NCBI GenBank assembly: GCA_046565595.1
Contig: JBKHYG010000134.1
Coordinates: 1 to 25,943, forward strand
DNA: 25,943 nucleotides
Reading direction: 5' to 3'
Source: JBKHYG01 sp046565595
Lineage (GTDB): Bacteria; Actinomycetota; AC-67
Shown: piece by piece, positions 8,050 through 15,498 of the stretch
Position numbering within the stretch: the stretch's first letter is position 1
How the letters are laid out: the number at the start of each line of letters is the position of its first letter
Translations under genes and position numbers: made by a program
The notes under the pieces: generated by a model
Seen by the model: the letters and a program-made list of their open reading frames with translations, nothing else
Told to the model about the DNA's origin: nothing
The model's database searches: none

Positions 8050-8789
8050 AGAAGTCCCTTCAGCGCGCCACCGTCGACCACTATCGCCTGCCCGGTGACG
8101 AATGCCGCTCTGGTTCCGAGCAGGAAGGCGACGACGGCTCCAAGGTCCTGCGGGTCCCCGAGCCTGCCGAGCGGGATCCTTCCCGCGACCGCGTCGAGGT
8201 CAGCTCCGAGTTCGCGGAGCCTCTCGGTGTCGTGATAACCCGGCGCCACCGAATTGACGCGGATGCCTTCGGGCCCCAACTCGGTCGCCAAGAGTCGCAG
8301 GTAAGCCGTCAGTCCGGCGCGAGCTACCGAACTCGTGGCGAGCCCATCGATCGGCTCTTTCGCGGCGACGCTGGTGATGGCCACGATGGACCGCGGCCCC
8401 TGCGAGTCCCGCAGGTGTGGCAGGGCCGCCCGGATCAGCCGCATGGCTGCTCCGGTCACATCGTCGAATACGGCGGTGAAGGTCTTGTCATCGTGGCTGG
8501 TGGCCGTCCCAGACGGTGGCCCTCCTCCGTTAACGATCAGCCCGTCGAGGCCTCCGAGAGCGGCGACCGCCGTCTCGACGAACCTTGCGGCCCCTCCCGG
8601 CTCGGTCAGATCGGCAACGACCGGCTGAGCATCACCGAGGGCGTCGGCAGCGGCCTCGAGGGTCCGAGGGTCGCGTCCTCCTATCGCAACGCGCGCTCCC
8701 TCCTCGACCAGTGCGCGCGCACACCCGAAGCCAAGCCCCCGGCTGCCTCCCGCCACCGCTATCCGCTTGCCTGAGAGTCCAAGATCCAT
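8046..8789 (-). CDS. Atypical short-chain dehydrogenase/reductase (BKR-like)
   Basis: This is a Rossmann-fold oxidoreductase of about 247 residues. The nucleotide-binding motif is GGSRGLG at 14-20. The usual NNAG is replaced by VNGGGPPSG, Ser140 is present, but the catalytic YxxxK is replaced by Ser153-x3-Arg157 (SSVAR). VNSVAPGYHDTERL follows as in SDRs. The pattern fits the BKR-like SDR subgroup that lacks the standard tetrad (family knowledge, not searched). Its chemistry is therefore uncertain, and calling it a 3-oxoacyl-ACP reductase would overreach. The ATG at 8789 is preferred over an upstream start because TAGGTT lies 7 bp before it. Confidence 0.85.
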   Translation of the reverse strand: MDLGLSGKRIAVAGGSRGLGFGCARALVEEGARVAIGGRDPRTLEAAADALGDAQPVVADLTEPGGAARFVETAVAALGGLDGLIVNGGGPPSGTATSHDDKTFTAVFDDVTGAAMRLIRAALPHLRDSQGPRSIVAITSVAAKEPIDGLATSSVARAGLTAYLRLLATELGPEGIRVNSVAPGYHDTERLRELGADLDAVAGRIPLGRLGDPQDLGAVVAFLLGTRAAFVTGQAIVVDGGALKGLL

Positions 8790-8796
8790 AGTCGCG

Positions 8797-8802
8797 AACC
8801 TA
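8797..8802 (-). promoter_or_regulatory. -10 box (TAGGTT) of a leaderless SDR transcript
   Basis: TAGGTT on the minus strand lies at -13 to -8 relative to the ATG at 8789, with no ribosome site between. This argues for the 8789 start. A forward -10-like TACCAT lies at 8808-8813 and could serve the divergent ferredoxin gene. Confidence 0.55.
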
Positions 8803-8836
8803 CCGGTTACCATCGCGACGAAACCAGGAGGTCCAA

Positions 8837-9187
8837 GTGCCGAAGCCGGATCGATATGTATTCATCTGCACCAACGAGCGCCCGCCAGGGCATCCCCGAG
8901 GTTCGTGCATCCAGCGCGGCTCGGCCGAACTGGTCGCCCGCTTCCGCGAGTTGCAGGGCCAGAAGGGCTTGACGAACTTCAAGGCGGTCGCCACCGGCTG
9001 CCTCGAACCATGCATGGCTGGCCCTACCGTGTATGTCGCGCCTGATGATGTTTGGTACGGCGGCGTCACAGTCGATGATGTCGAGCGGATCATCGACGAG
9101 CACCTGGTGGGTGGCGAGCCGGTCGGGTTCCTGACCCTCACCCGCGAGGAGTTCGAGGACGCGCAGCGCGGGCCGAAACAGGGTTAG
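8837..9187 (+). CDS. Thioredoxin-like [2Fe-2S] ferredoxin
   Basis: This is a small cytoplasmic iron-sulfur protein of 116 residues. The four cysteines C11, C24, C55 and C59 follow the C-x12-C-x30-C-x3-C spacing of thioredoxin-like [2Fe-2S] ferredoxins. The usual FICTNERPPGHPRGSC opening and GCLEPCMAGPTVYV are visible. A GTG start is set by AGGAGG 6 nt upstream. The redox partner is unknown; the nearest gene is the divergent SDR, and no NADH dehydrogenase or hydrogenase subunits lie nearby. Its end is 18 bp from the convergent EamA gene. Confidence 0.88.
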   Translation: MPKPDRYVFICTNERPPGHPRGSCIQRGSAELVARFRELQGQKGLTNFKAVATGCLEPCMAGPTVYVAPDDVWYGGVTVDDVERIIDEHLVGGEPVGFLTLTREEFEDAQRGPKQG

Positions 9188-9205
9188 GCGGCTCGGACCA
9201 GCAGG

Positions 9206-10117
9206 CTAGGCAGGTTCGACCGGCATGTCGCTGACGGACCGCTTCCTCTTGCCGGTCGCGACGATCACAGCGACGCTCGCTAGGACGATGGCTCCTCCGA
9301 GCAGCGTCTGTCCAGCGAGGCGCTCGTCACGGATGACCATCCCCAGCGAGACGGCGATGACGGGGTTCACATACGCGTAGGTCCCGACCACCGAGGTGGG
9401 GGCGTTGCGCAGTAGCCACACATAGGCCGTGTATCCGATCAGAGATCCTGCGAAGACCAGGTAGAGCCAGGCGTAAGCGCTGCTGGCACTCATCGCAGAG
9501 AGATCCAGTTCCGACCACTCGCCGCCGAGCGTCGCTACTACCAGTGTCGCGAGGCCGCCGAACAGCATCTGGAAGCCGATGTTGGCAAGGGGCGGGGCCA
9601 CAGCTGCGCTGCGCCTAGCGAACAGCGATCCGGACGCCCACAGGGCAGCTGCGGCTGCGACCTGAAGAGCTCCGATCATGTCTCCGGTCCCTCCAGGCTG
9701 GACCAACAGAGCCGTCCCGATGAAGCCCACGAGAAGCCCCGCCGTTACACCTCGAGACAACCTCGCACCGAGCACGACCCGATCGAGCGAAGCCAACCAC
9801 AGCGGGACCGTAGCTACCAGCAGGGCAGCGGTTCCGCTGGCTATGCGGGCCTCAGCGATCGTCACCAGCCCGTTGCCGCCGAGGCACAGCGCGGTGCCGA
9901 TGATGGCGGCATTGCGCAGCTCTTCCAGGGTCGGTCGTCTGGGCATCTTGCGTCCGACGATCGCAAGCAGCAGCAACCCTGCGAAGCCGAATCGGGTCCC
10001 AGCCATCACCAGCGGAGGTAAGGTCTCGATGCCGATGGCGATGGCCAGGTAGGTTGAGCCCCAGACGATGTACACGGCAGCAAGTGCTATCCACACTCGT
10101 GCCGAGAGATCCGCCAT
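9206..10117 (-). CDS. EamA/DMT-family transporter
   Basis: This is an integral membrane transporter of 303 residues with about ten hydrophobic helices in two homologous halves. The N-terminal AAVYIVWGSTYLAIAIGIETLPPLVMAGTRF and the second-half SLIGYTAYVWLLRNAPTSVVGTYAYVNPVIAV are strong family signatures. A charged tail (TGKRKRSVSDMPVEPA) ends it. Relatives export amino acids or small metabolites; the substrate is not predictable. It starts at ATG 10117 with a leaderless-type -10 box and is divergent from the F420-hydrogenase-beta-like gene. Confidence 0.92.
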   Translation of the reverse strand: MADLSARVWIALAAVYIVWGSTYLAIAIGIETLPPLVMAGTRFGFAGLLLLAIVGRKMPRRPTLEELRNAAIIGTALCLGGNGLVTIAEARIASGTAALLVATVPLWLASLDRVVLGARLSRGVTAGLLVGFIGTALLVQPGGTGDMIGALQVAAAAALWASGSLFARRSAAVAPPLANIGFQMLFGGLATLVVATLGGEWSELDLSAMSASSAYAWLYLVFAGSLIGYTAYVWLLRNAPTSVVGTYAYVNPVIAVSLGMVIRDERLAGQTLLGGAIVLASVAVIVATGKRKRSVSDMPVEPA

Positions 10118-10123
10118 GCTCGA

Positions 10124-10129
10124 AGGCTA
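10124..10129 (-). promoter_or_regulatory. -10 box (TAGCCT) of a leaderless EamA transcript
   Basis: TAGCCT on the minus strand is at -12 to -7 relative to the ATG at 10117. No ribosome site lies between it and the start. Confidence 0.55.
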
Positions 10130-10177
10130 CCCGCCCGGGCACCGGTGGACGATCAGTTTCCGACGACTCGAGGATGC

Positions 10178-11335
10178 ATGACCGACGAACCCAAGCCCTA
10201 CGGACAATGGCATGAACTCTTCCACGAGGTCGTCTCGACGAACCTTTGCACCGGCTGCGCCGCCTGCATCATGGCCTGCCCTCGGGATGTTCTGCGCTAC
10301 GAGGATTCCACCTACCACCCGTTCAACATCGAAGACTCGACCCCGAGCGATGGGTGCGTCCACGGCGAGCGGGGCTGCGACATCTGCACCAAGGCCTGCC
10401 CTCGCTTCCGTGTATGGGAGGTGGAGAGCGACCGGGCTCTGTTCGGTCGTGAACGAACCGAGGATGAGGTCATCGGGATCCATCGCGAGATACTGTTGGT
10501 CCGCACGACCGACGAGGCCATCGCGAAGGTCGGGCAGGACGGCGGACTGGTGTCGACCCTCCTGATCCATGGGCTCGAAGAGGGCCTGATCGAGGGAGCG
10601 CTTACATCGCGGGTGTCCCAGACCAAGCCGTGGGATGCTGAACCTTTCCTCGCGACTACGCGGGAAGAGGTCCTGGAGGCCGCCGGCTCCCGGTACACGT
10701 ATTCGGCCAACCCGCTTGCGATGAAACAGGCCGAGGAACGCGGCCTGAAGAACCTCGCACTCGTCGGGATGAGCTGCCAAGCCTCCATCAACGGAACCGT
10801 CGCCGCTCGCAACCTGAACAAGTGGAAGAAGCGCATCCAACTGACGGTCGGCTTGCTCTGCAGCAAGACCTTCACCTACGACGGGCTCATGCAAGAGGCC
10901 GTTGCCGAGCGATATGGGATCCCGCTGGACGATGTGGCCAAGGTGAATGTGAAGGGCCGCTTCCAGGTCTGGCGCAGGTCTACGGGCGAACAGATCGACA
11001 TCCCGTTGAAGGAACTCCACCCGAGCACACGCGAGGGCTGCAAGCAGTGTCCTGACTTCGCCGCCGAACATGCCGACATCTCGACCGGAGGGCTTGGGCA
11101 GCAGGGCGGATGGACGCTGACCATCATCCGCACCGAGCGCGGCGCCGAATGGATGCGTGCCCTCGCCGAGAAGCGACTGATCGAGACACGCCCGGGGAGC
11201 GAGGATCCGGCAGCGCTCGAGCTGATGCGCAAGCTGGCAGCCAAGTCCCGGTCAAGATGGCCCGAGAGCGGTCATAGCGAGACCGATGCGCCTCGCATGA
11301 TCCCGGTCGACCTGATGCCGAAACCCAAGGGTTGA
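10178..11335 (+). CDS. Coenzyme F420 hydrogenase/dehydrogenase beta-subunit-like iron-sulfur protein
   Basis: This is a 385-residue FrhB/FdhB-family protein. An N-terminal ferredoxin-like part has two cysteine sets: C24, C27, C30 and C34-Pro, then C60, C67, C70 and C74-Pro, suggesting two [4Fe-4S] clusters. FrhB N and C domains follow, with conserved stretches VGQDGGLVSTLL, ALVGMSCQASI and GLLCSKTFTYDGLM, then REGCKQCPDF. In known members the C domain binds flavin and reacts with F420. The ATG at 10178 has GAGGA just upstream; a GTG at 10145 is in frame but unsupported. No hydrogenase or formate dehydrogenase partner is in the window. A strong terminator follows. The electron donor and acceptor are unknown. 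Confidence 0.87.
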   Translation: MTDEPKPYGQWHELFHEVVSTNLCTGCAACIMACPRDVLRYEDSTYHPFNIEDSTPSDGCVHGERGCDICTKACPRFRVWEVESDRALFGRERTEDEVIGIHREILLVRTTDEAIAKVGQDGGLVSTLLIHGLEEGLIEGALTSRVSQTKPWDAEPFLATTREEVLEAAGSRYTYSANPLAMKQAEERGLKNLALVGMSCQASINGTVAARNLNKWKKRIQLTVGLLCSKTFTYDGLMQEAVAERYGIPLDDVAKVNVKGRFQVWRRSTGEQIDIPLKELHPSTREGCKQCPDFAAEHADISTGGLGQQGGWTLTIIRTERGAEWMRALAEKRLIETRPGSEDPAALELMRKLAAKSRSRWPESGHSETDAPRMIPVDLMPKPKG

Positions 11336-11340
11336 CCCGA

Positions 11341-11386
11341 CCAACGACAACGCCGGCCCTGATGGGCCGGCGTTGCGGTTCGTTGG
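11341..11386. terminator. Strong bidirectional hairpin terminator
   Basis: A perfect 11-bp stem AACGCCGGCCC / GGGCCGGCGTT (11349-11359 and 11364-11374) closes a TGAT loop. An outer 7-bp pair CCAACGA / TCGTTGG (11341-11347 and 11380-11386) extends it. It lies between the convergent F420-type gene and the secreted-protein gene. There is no long U tract, as is usual in GC-rich actinobacteria. Confidence 0.88.
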
Positions 11387-11394
11387 ACCTTGTT

Positions 11395-11898
11395 TCAGGC
11401 GGGGACGCAGTAGTTGGCGAAGTCCGGGCTCGAGGTTCCCTTGTTCTTGGTCCAGTAGGTACCTGAGGTTCCTCGCCGGAAACAGACCTGGCCGCTATCG
11501 GCGTTCACATCGGCACGGCTCCAAGCCGATGCGCCGCCGGAGTTCTTGGTATCGCCACCGTCAGCCGCCACCGTGAGGGTGTTGCCAGAGTGCTTGACCA
11601 CGGTGATACGACCCGCGATCGGGAAGTTGTTGCCATCCTCTGAGCAGACCTGTGCGCCCTTGCTCGGGTCGACACTCAGGTACCCGATGTCTCCGATGGC
11701 CGTGGCGTTGTCGCGGCCACACTTGACATTGCCTTGGGTCGTCTCGCAGGAGCCGAACTCGTCGGACGCGGTCCGCTGCTTGACCCCCTCGGGAGCGCCG
11801 CTGGGTGTGCAGTTCTGCGGAGCGGCAGAACCGGCGATAGATCCGCCGGCGACGCTGGCGAACGCCAGAGCCGCGAGGATCAGGGAGAACTTGCGCAT
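11395..11898 (-). CDS. Small secreted protein with six cysteines, function unknown
   Basis: I do not recognise the family. The 167-residue protein has a clear signal peptide (MRKFSLILAALAFASVAGG, likely cleaved near residue 25). The mature part is polar and Gly/Ser/Asp/Asn-rich with six cysteines (C30, C51, C60, C85, C139, C164), an even number that suggests three disulfides outside the membrane. No lipobox, membrane anchor or enzyme motif is visible. The ATG at 11898 has GGAGGT 6 nt upstream. It ends at the strong shared terminator. The alpha/beta hydrolase gene diverges from it. Confidence 0.8.
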   Translation of the reverse strand: MRKFSLILAALAFASVAGGSIAGSAAPQNCTPSGAPEGVKQRTASDEFGSCETTQGNVKCGRDNATAIGDIGYLSVDPSKGAQVCSEDGNNFPIAGRITVVKHSGNTLTVAADGGDTKNSGGASAWSRADVNADSGQVCFRRGTSGTYWTKNKGTSSPDFANYCVPA

Positions 11899-11990
11899 GT
11901 CATGACCTCCATAGATGGGTTGGTTCGCCTCTCAGATTCTTCGAGATGGCGCCGGATTCCTTCCCCTGGTTGCCCAAGATGCCCGGCGGG

Positions 11991-11996
11991 TAGGGT
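11991..11996 (+). promoter_or_regulatory. -10 box (TAGGGT) of a leaderless alpha/beta hydrolase transcript
   Basis: TAGGGT is at -13 to -8 relative to the ATG at 12004. No ribosome site intervenes. The same hexamer stands at the same distance before cysS. Confidence 0.6.
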
Positions 11997-12003
11997 TCGT
12001 CCC

Positions 12004-12762
12004 ATGATCCTCAAACATCAGACCTCCGGCTCCGGTCAGCCTCTCGTCCTCGTCCACGGCTTCCCGCTGCATGCCGGCATGTGGCGTGATCAACTCTCCG
12101 GGCTGTCCGATATCGCTCAGGTCGTGGCCGTCGATCTTCGCGGACACGGTCACTCGCCGATCGGCGAAGAACCCTTCACGATGGAACTATTCGCCGACGA
12201 TCTGGCCGAGACGATCGATAGCTTGAAGCTCGGCCCGGTTCACCTCGGCGCGCTGTCCATGGGCGGCTATGTGGCGTTCGCCTTCTGGCGACGCTACCCC
12301 GACCGGGTTCGCTCGATGATCCTGTGCGATACCAAGGCCGAAGCTGACGGGCCCGATGCTCAGGCTGCCCGCGATGCCACGGCTAAGACGGTTCGCGAGG
12401 AAGGCATCGAGGCGATCTGGAGCGGTCTTGGTCCGAAGCTGCTGGGGAAGGACCCGAGCGAAGAGGTGACCGAGACGCTGCGTCAGATCGTGCTCGCATG
12501 TGACCCAGAGGCAGCTGCACTGGACGCCTTGGCGATGAAGCAGCGGCCCGACTCGACCGGCACCTTGCCGACCATCAGCGTCCCTTCACTGTGGATACAC
12601 GGCGTGGACGATCAGCTGATGGCACCCGACGCGGCCCGAGCATCAGCGAAAGCCATGCCCGATTGCGAATTCGTCGAGATACCGGATGCCGGACACATGG
12701 CGCCGCTCGAGAACCCCGAGGCCGCGAACGAGGCGATCCGCCGGCACCTGAAGCGCGCTTGA
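12004..12762 (+). CDS. Alpha/beta-fold hydrolase
   Basis: This is a cytoplasmic hydrolase of 252 residues. The oxyanion HGF is at 18-20 and DLRGHGHS at 44-51. The nucleophile Ser85 lies in ALSMGG, where Ala replaces the first Gly of GxSxG. An aspartate is in GVDDQ near 202-203, and His231 is in DAGHMAPLENP. The fold matches epoxide hydrolase/carboxylesterase-type members, including 3-oxoadipate enol-lactonase relatives, but no substrate can be assigned. The ATG at 12004 is chosen over an open upstream frame because the homologous region starts there and TAGGGT precedes it. A strong terminator follows directly. Confidence 0.88.
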   Translation: MILKHQTSGSGQPLVLVHGFPLHAGMWRDQLSGLSDIAQVVAVDLRGHGHSPIGEEPFTMELFADDLAETIDSLKLGPVHLGALSMGGYVAFAFWRRYPDRVRSMILCDTKAEADGPDAQAARDATAKTVREEGIEAIWSGLGPKLLGKDPSEEVTETLRQIVLACDPEAAALDALAMKQRPDSTGTLPTISVPSLWIHGVDDQLMAPDAARASAKAMPDCEFVEIPDAGHMAPLENPEAANEAIRRHLKRA

Positions 12763-12769
12763 CGAAACG

Positions 12770-12798
12770 AAGAGGCCGCCCGATCGGGGCGGCCTCTT
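12770..12798. terminator. Strong bidirectional hairpin terminator
   Basis: A perfect 12-bp stem AAGAGGCCGCCC / GGGCGGCCTCTT (12770-12781 and 12787-12798) closes a GATCG loop. It lies between the convergent hydrolase and fdxA genes and can serve both. Confidence 0.9.
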
Positions 12799-12815
12799 GT
12801 TCGTGGTCTGGAAGG

Positions 12816-13136
12816 TCAGGAACCCCAGTTGGCGACCTTCGGGTGGTCTTCGGCAGAAGCTCCGACCTTCGCGGCGCCTCCAGGAGAGCCGACCCCCGGG
12901 GTCGATGTGAAGTACTCGGTGTTGATCGCCTTGAACTCTGACCAGTCGTCTGGCGTGTCATCCTCGTAGAAGATGGCTTCGACGGGGCAGGCGGGCTCGC
13001 ATGCGCCACAGTCGACGCACTCGTCCGGCTGGATGTAGAGCATCCGTGGGCCCTCGTAGATGCAATCCACCGGGCACTCTTCGACGCATGCCTTGTCTTT
13101 CACATCGATACAAGGCTCAGCGATGATGTAAGTCAC
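12816..13136 (-). CDS. fdxA: Seven-iron ferredoxin FdxA
   Basis: This is a soluble electron carrier of 106 residues. C9, C17, C21, C25, C40, C43, C46 and C50 match seven-iron ferredoxins exactly. C9, C17 and C50 would hold the [3Fe-4S] cluster, C21, C40, C43 and C46 the [4Fe-4S] cluster, with C25 free. The C-terminal extension (WSEFKAINTEYFT) is typical of the family. It starts with GTG at 13136, 8 nt after a G-rich ribosome site. It ends at the shared hairpin terminator. The partner is unknown; FdxA commonly serves cytochromes P450 or other oxidoreductases. Confidence 0.95.
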   Translation of the reverse strand: MTYIIAEPCIDVKDKACVEECPVDCIYEGPRMLYIQPDECVDCGACEPACPVEAIFYEDDTPDDWSEFKAINTEYFTSTPGVGSPGGAAKVGASAEDHPKVANWGS

Positions 13137-13164
13137 CTGCGCAACCCCCCTTGGGTGTTCGTTC

Positions 13165-13196
13165 GGGCCTCGGAATCGTACACCGGTCCGAGGGCC
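13165..13196 (-). promoter_or_regulatory. Candidate fdxA promoter within an inverted repeat
   Basis: The minus-strand TACGAT (13180-13175) is a plausible -10 box giving a leader of about 30 nt. It lies inside an inverted repeat with arms CCTCGGA (13168-13174) and TCCGAGG (13187-13193). The overlap could indicate a regulator site. No -35 is obvious. Confidence 0.35.
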
Positions 13197-13210
13197 TTCG
13201 TGGGTCAGCC

Positions 13211-13216
13211 TAGACT
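13211..13216 (+). promoter_or_regulatory. -10 box (TAGACT) upstream of the second alpha/beta hydrolase
   Basis: TAGACT ends 8 bp before the GTG at 13225, consistent with a leaderless or near-leaderless transcript. No ribosome site is visible. Confidence 0.5.
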
Positions 13217-13224
13217 CTAGCGTC

Positions 13225-13875
13225 GTGCCGCAGGAAGCCGTGACGCTCGTGACCTCTGACGAACTGCGGCTTGAGGCGCGCCTGGCAGAACCCGAGCTAC
13301 CCGTGGCGGCTTTGGTCCTATGTCACCCGCATCCGCTGATGGACGGTTCGATGTCATCGAGTCTGATCCCCGCGATCCAGAGGCGAGCTAAGGCCGAAGA
13401 CATGGCTTCGCTGCGGTTCAACTTCCGCGGCGTCCGGCGTTCCGAGGGTCGTTTCGAAGGAGGCCTGGGAGAGCAGAAGGATGTGAGCGCAGCCCTCGCG
13501 CTGATGCGCGCACGGTTCCCGGACCTTCCGCTGCGGCTGGCTGGCTGGTCGTTCGGATCACTGGTCGGGGTCGCCGCCGCGGCGGGCACCGAGGTGGATC
13601 GGGTCGGGATGGTCGCGCCTCCGATCTCGGTCTCGGCGCCTCAGCGGCTCCCGGATCCTCCCGCGCCCGAGAAGGTCAGAGACTGGGATGCACGCGTACT
13701 CGCGGTGTGCGGGACGCGTGACGAGTACTCGCGACCACCGGACGCCGAGTCCTGGGGGAGACAGATCTTCGGTGAGCGCTTCGAGGTCAAGACCATCGAA
13801 GGCGCGGACCACGCTTTCAGCCAGCACACGCCAGAACTGCTCGACGCCCTGTTCGAGCACCTGAGGTCTCCATGA
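13225..13875 (+). CDS. Alpha/beta hydrolase of the COG2945 / dienelactone hydrolase-like type
   Basis: This is a cytoplasmic hydrolase of 216 residues. It has HPHPLMDGSM at 34-43, FNFRGVRRSEG at 65-75, the nucleophile Ser109 in GWSFGS, Asp166 in CGTRDEY and His196 in GADHAFS. These match small alpha/beta hydrolases of the COG2945 group, whose substrates are mostly unknown. The frame starts with GTG at 13225. Its stop overlaps the ATG of the 71-residue gene (ATGA), so the two are translated together. fdxA diverges from it. Confidence 0.88.
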   Translation: MPQEAVTLVTSDELRLEARLAEPELPVAALVLCHPHPLMDGSMSSSLIPAIQRRAKAEDMASLRFNFRGVRRSEGRFEGGLGEQKDVSAALALMRARFPDLPLRLAGWSFGSLVGVAAAAGTEVDRVGMVAPPISVSAPQRLPDPPAPEKVRDWDARVLAVCGTRDEYSRPPDAESWGRQIFGERFEVKTIEGADHAFSQHTPELLDALFEHLRSP

Positions 13876-14087
13876 GGTATCGCAGCGTCGACCGGCTGAC
13901 CGAGGAGGACCTCGGGCAGCGCGTCACCGTCCGCCGACGCCTTCCCGAGGGCGGCTCTACGGATGTGCTTGGGATCTTGGAGGACCTTTCCGAGTCGGAG
14001 GTGAGCGTCCGTGACAAGCATGGGGAAACGGTCCGGATCCTTCGCTCGCAGATCGTGGCTTCGCGGGTGATCAGGAAGCCCGCCTGA
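13872..14087 (+). CDS. Small SH3-like protein resembling the N-terminal domain of actinobacterial GNAT proteins
   Basis: This is a 71-residue soluble protein. The stretch LGQRVTVRRRLPEGGSTDVLGILEDLSESEVSVRDKHGETVRILRSQIVASRVI looks like the small beta-barrel that precedes the acetyltransferase domain in some actinobacterial GNAT proteins. That comparison is from memory, not a search. Here it stands alone: a TGA stop ends it and no acetyltransferase follows. It overlaps the upstream hydrolase by 4 nt and lies 33 bp before cysS. Function unknown. Confidence 0.72.
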   Translation: MRYRSVDRLTEEDLGQRVTVRRRLPEGGSTDVLGILEDLSESEVSVRDKHGETVRILRSQIVASRVIRKPA

Positions 14088-14107
14088 CCACCGCGACACC
14101 GCGAAGG

Positions 14108-14113
14108 TAGGGT
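14108..14113 (+). promoter_or_regulatory. -10 box (TAGGGT) of a leaderless cysS transcript
   Basis: TAGGGT is at -13 to -8 relative to the GTG at 14121, in the 33-bp gap after the SH3-like gene. It suggests cysS has its own promoter despite the close spacing. No ribosome site is visible. Confidence 0.55.
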
Positions 14114-14120
14114 CTGGCTC

Positions 14121-15497
14121 GTGCGCATCTACGACACGCTGCAACGCTCGATCGTCGAACTGGCCCCCGCGGACCCAGAGGCACTGACGATCTACGCGTG
14201 CGGCCCCACGGTCTACAGGCCCGTGCATGTCGGCAATCTGCGCACCTTCCTGATGAGCGACCTGATCCGGCGTGTGGCCGTCTATCTGGGGATGCCCGTG
14301 AGGCTGATCCAGAACATCACCGATGTCGGACACATGACCGACGAGTTGTTCGGAGCTGACGGCGAGGACCGCATGGAGCAGGCCGCGGTCCTCGAAGGGC
14401 GCAGCACCGAGGAGATCGCCGAGCACTACACGCAGATGTTCATGCGCGATACGGCCGCGATCGGCATCTTGCAGGCGGACGGGTACCCGCGAGCGAGCGA
14501 ACATATCGAACACATGCAGGAGTTGATCTCGAAGCTGATCGAGCGCGGACACGCCTACGAGATCGACGGCACCGTCTACTACGACACCCACTCTTTCCCC
14601 GATTACGGCAAGCTGTCCGGCAACAAGCTCGAAGCTTTGGAAGCTGATCATCGGAAGATCATCGATGACGCGAACAAGAAGCATCCAAGCGATTTCGTCC
14701 TGTGGAAGGCGGCCGGGCCGAACAGGCTCATCAGGTTCCCGTCCCCTTGGGGAGAGGGATACCCGGGGTGGCACATCGAGTGCTCTGCGATGTCGATGCA
14801 AGCGTTCGGAGAGACGCTCGATCTTCACACCGGCGGAGAAGACAATGTCTTCCCGCATCATGAAGACGAGATCGCTCAGAGCGAAGGCGCGACCGGCGCG
14901 CAGGTCGTTCGACATTGGATGCATGGCGCGCACCTGCTGCGGGATGGCCGCAAGATGAGCAAGAGCGCTCGCAACGACCACACCCTCGCGGACCTGGCTG
15001 AGATGGGTGTCTCCGATCCGTTGGCGCTGCGGCTCGTGTTCCTTCAGGCCAGGTACCGGGCGCAGATGAACCTGACGACCGAAGCTCTGCTGGCATCACA
15101 GAGGGCTCTGTCCCGATGGCGGCGGTTGGCGGAGGCGACCGGAGATGTGAACGAGCAGGCACTCGAGCCGTACGAGGAGCGGTTCCGGGACGCCATCGCC
15201 GATGATCTCGACATGCCCTCAGCGGTTGCGCTGATCGGTCGGGTCGCGTCCGACGAACTGCTGTCTCCCGCCGATCGAGGGCATCTGCTGCGGCGTTGGG
15301 ATGCCGTGCTGGGGCTCGGCTTCAGCGAGGGCCGAGCCATCGAGATCCCTGCTGAGGTAGCCGAGTTGGTGGAGAAGCGGGCTGATGCTCGTGCGAACAA
15401 GGATTTCGCGGGATCCGACGCGCTTCGAAGCCGGATCGCGGAACTCGGGTTCAAGGTTACCGACACCCCTGAAGGCCAGAAGGTGCGACCTCTGTAA
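14121..15497 (+). CDS. cysS: Cysteinyl-tRNA synthetase
   Basis: This charges tRNA-Cys with cysteine. The 458-residue length is normal. The HIGH-type motif is HVGN at 36-39 after YACGPTVYRPV, and KMSKS is at 278-282. The zinc ligands C27, C221, H246 and E250 match the spacing in the E. coli enzyme. FPHHEDEIAQSE replaces the more common FPHHENE. A C-terminal anticodon-binding part follows (SDALRSRIAELGFKVTDTPEG). The CysS homologue MshC of mycothiol synthesis was considered, but it is shorter and has a different HIGH region. It starts with GTG and ends 1 bp from the convergent alcohol dehydrogenase. Confidence 0.96.
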   Translation: MRIYDTLQRSIVELAPADPEALTIYACGPTVYRPVHVGNLRTFLMSDLIRRVAVYLGMPVRLIQNITDVGHMTDELFGADGEDRMEQAAVLEGRSTEEIAEHYTQMFMRDTAAIGILQADGYPRASEHIEHMQELISKLIERGHAYEIDGTVYYDTHSFPDYGKLSGNKLEALEADHRKIIDDANKKHPSDFVLWKAAGPNRLIRFPSPWGEGYPGWHIECSAMSMQAFGETLDLHTGGEDNVFPHHEDEIAQSEGATGAQVVRHWMHGAHLLRDGRKMSKSARNDHTLADLAEMGVSDPLALRLVFLQARYRAQMNLTTEALLASQRALSRWRRLAEATGDVNEQALEPYEERFRDAIADDLDMPSAVALIGRVASDELLSPADRGHLLRRWDAVLGLGFSEGRAIEIPAEVAELVEKRADARANKDFAGSDALRSRIAELGFKVTDTPEGQKVRPL

Positions 15498-15498
15498 C

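Noticed and set aside
10127..11071. 314-residue minus-strand open frame
   Set aside because: It is the shadow of the F420-hydrogenase-beta-like gene and shows no domain of its own.
13641..14981. 446-residue minus-strand open frame
   Set aside because: It lies antisense to the hydrolase, the SH3-like gene and cysS, all of which have clear motifs. Long antisense frames are common in GC-rich DNA.
14121..15497. MshC (mycothiol ligase) instead of CysS
   Set aside because: The length, HVGN motif context, zinc ligands and C-terminal anticodon-binding tail fit CysS. MshC is shorter and lacks that tail.
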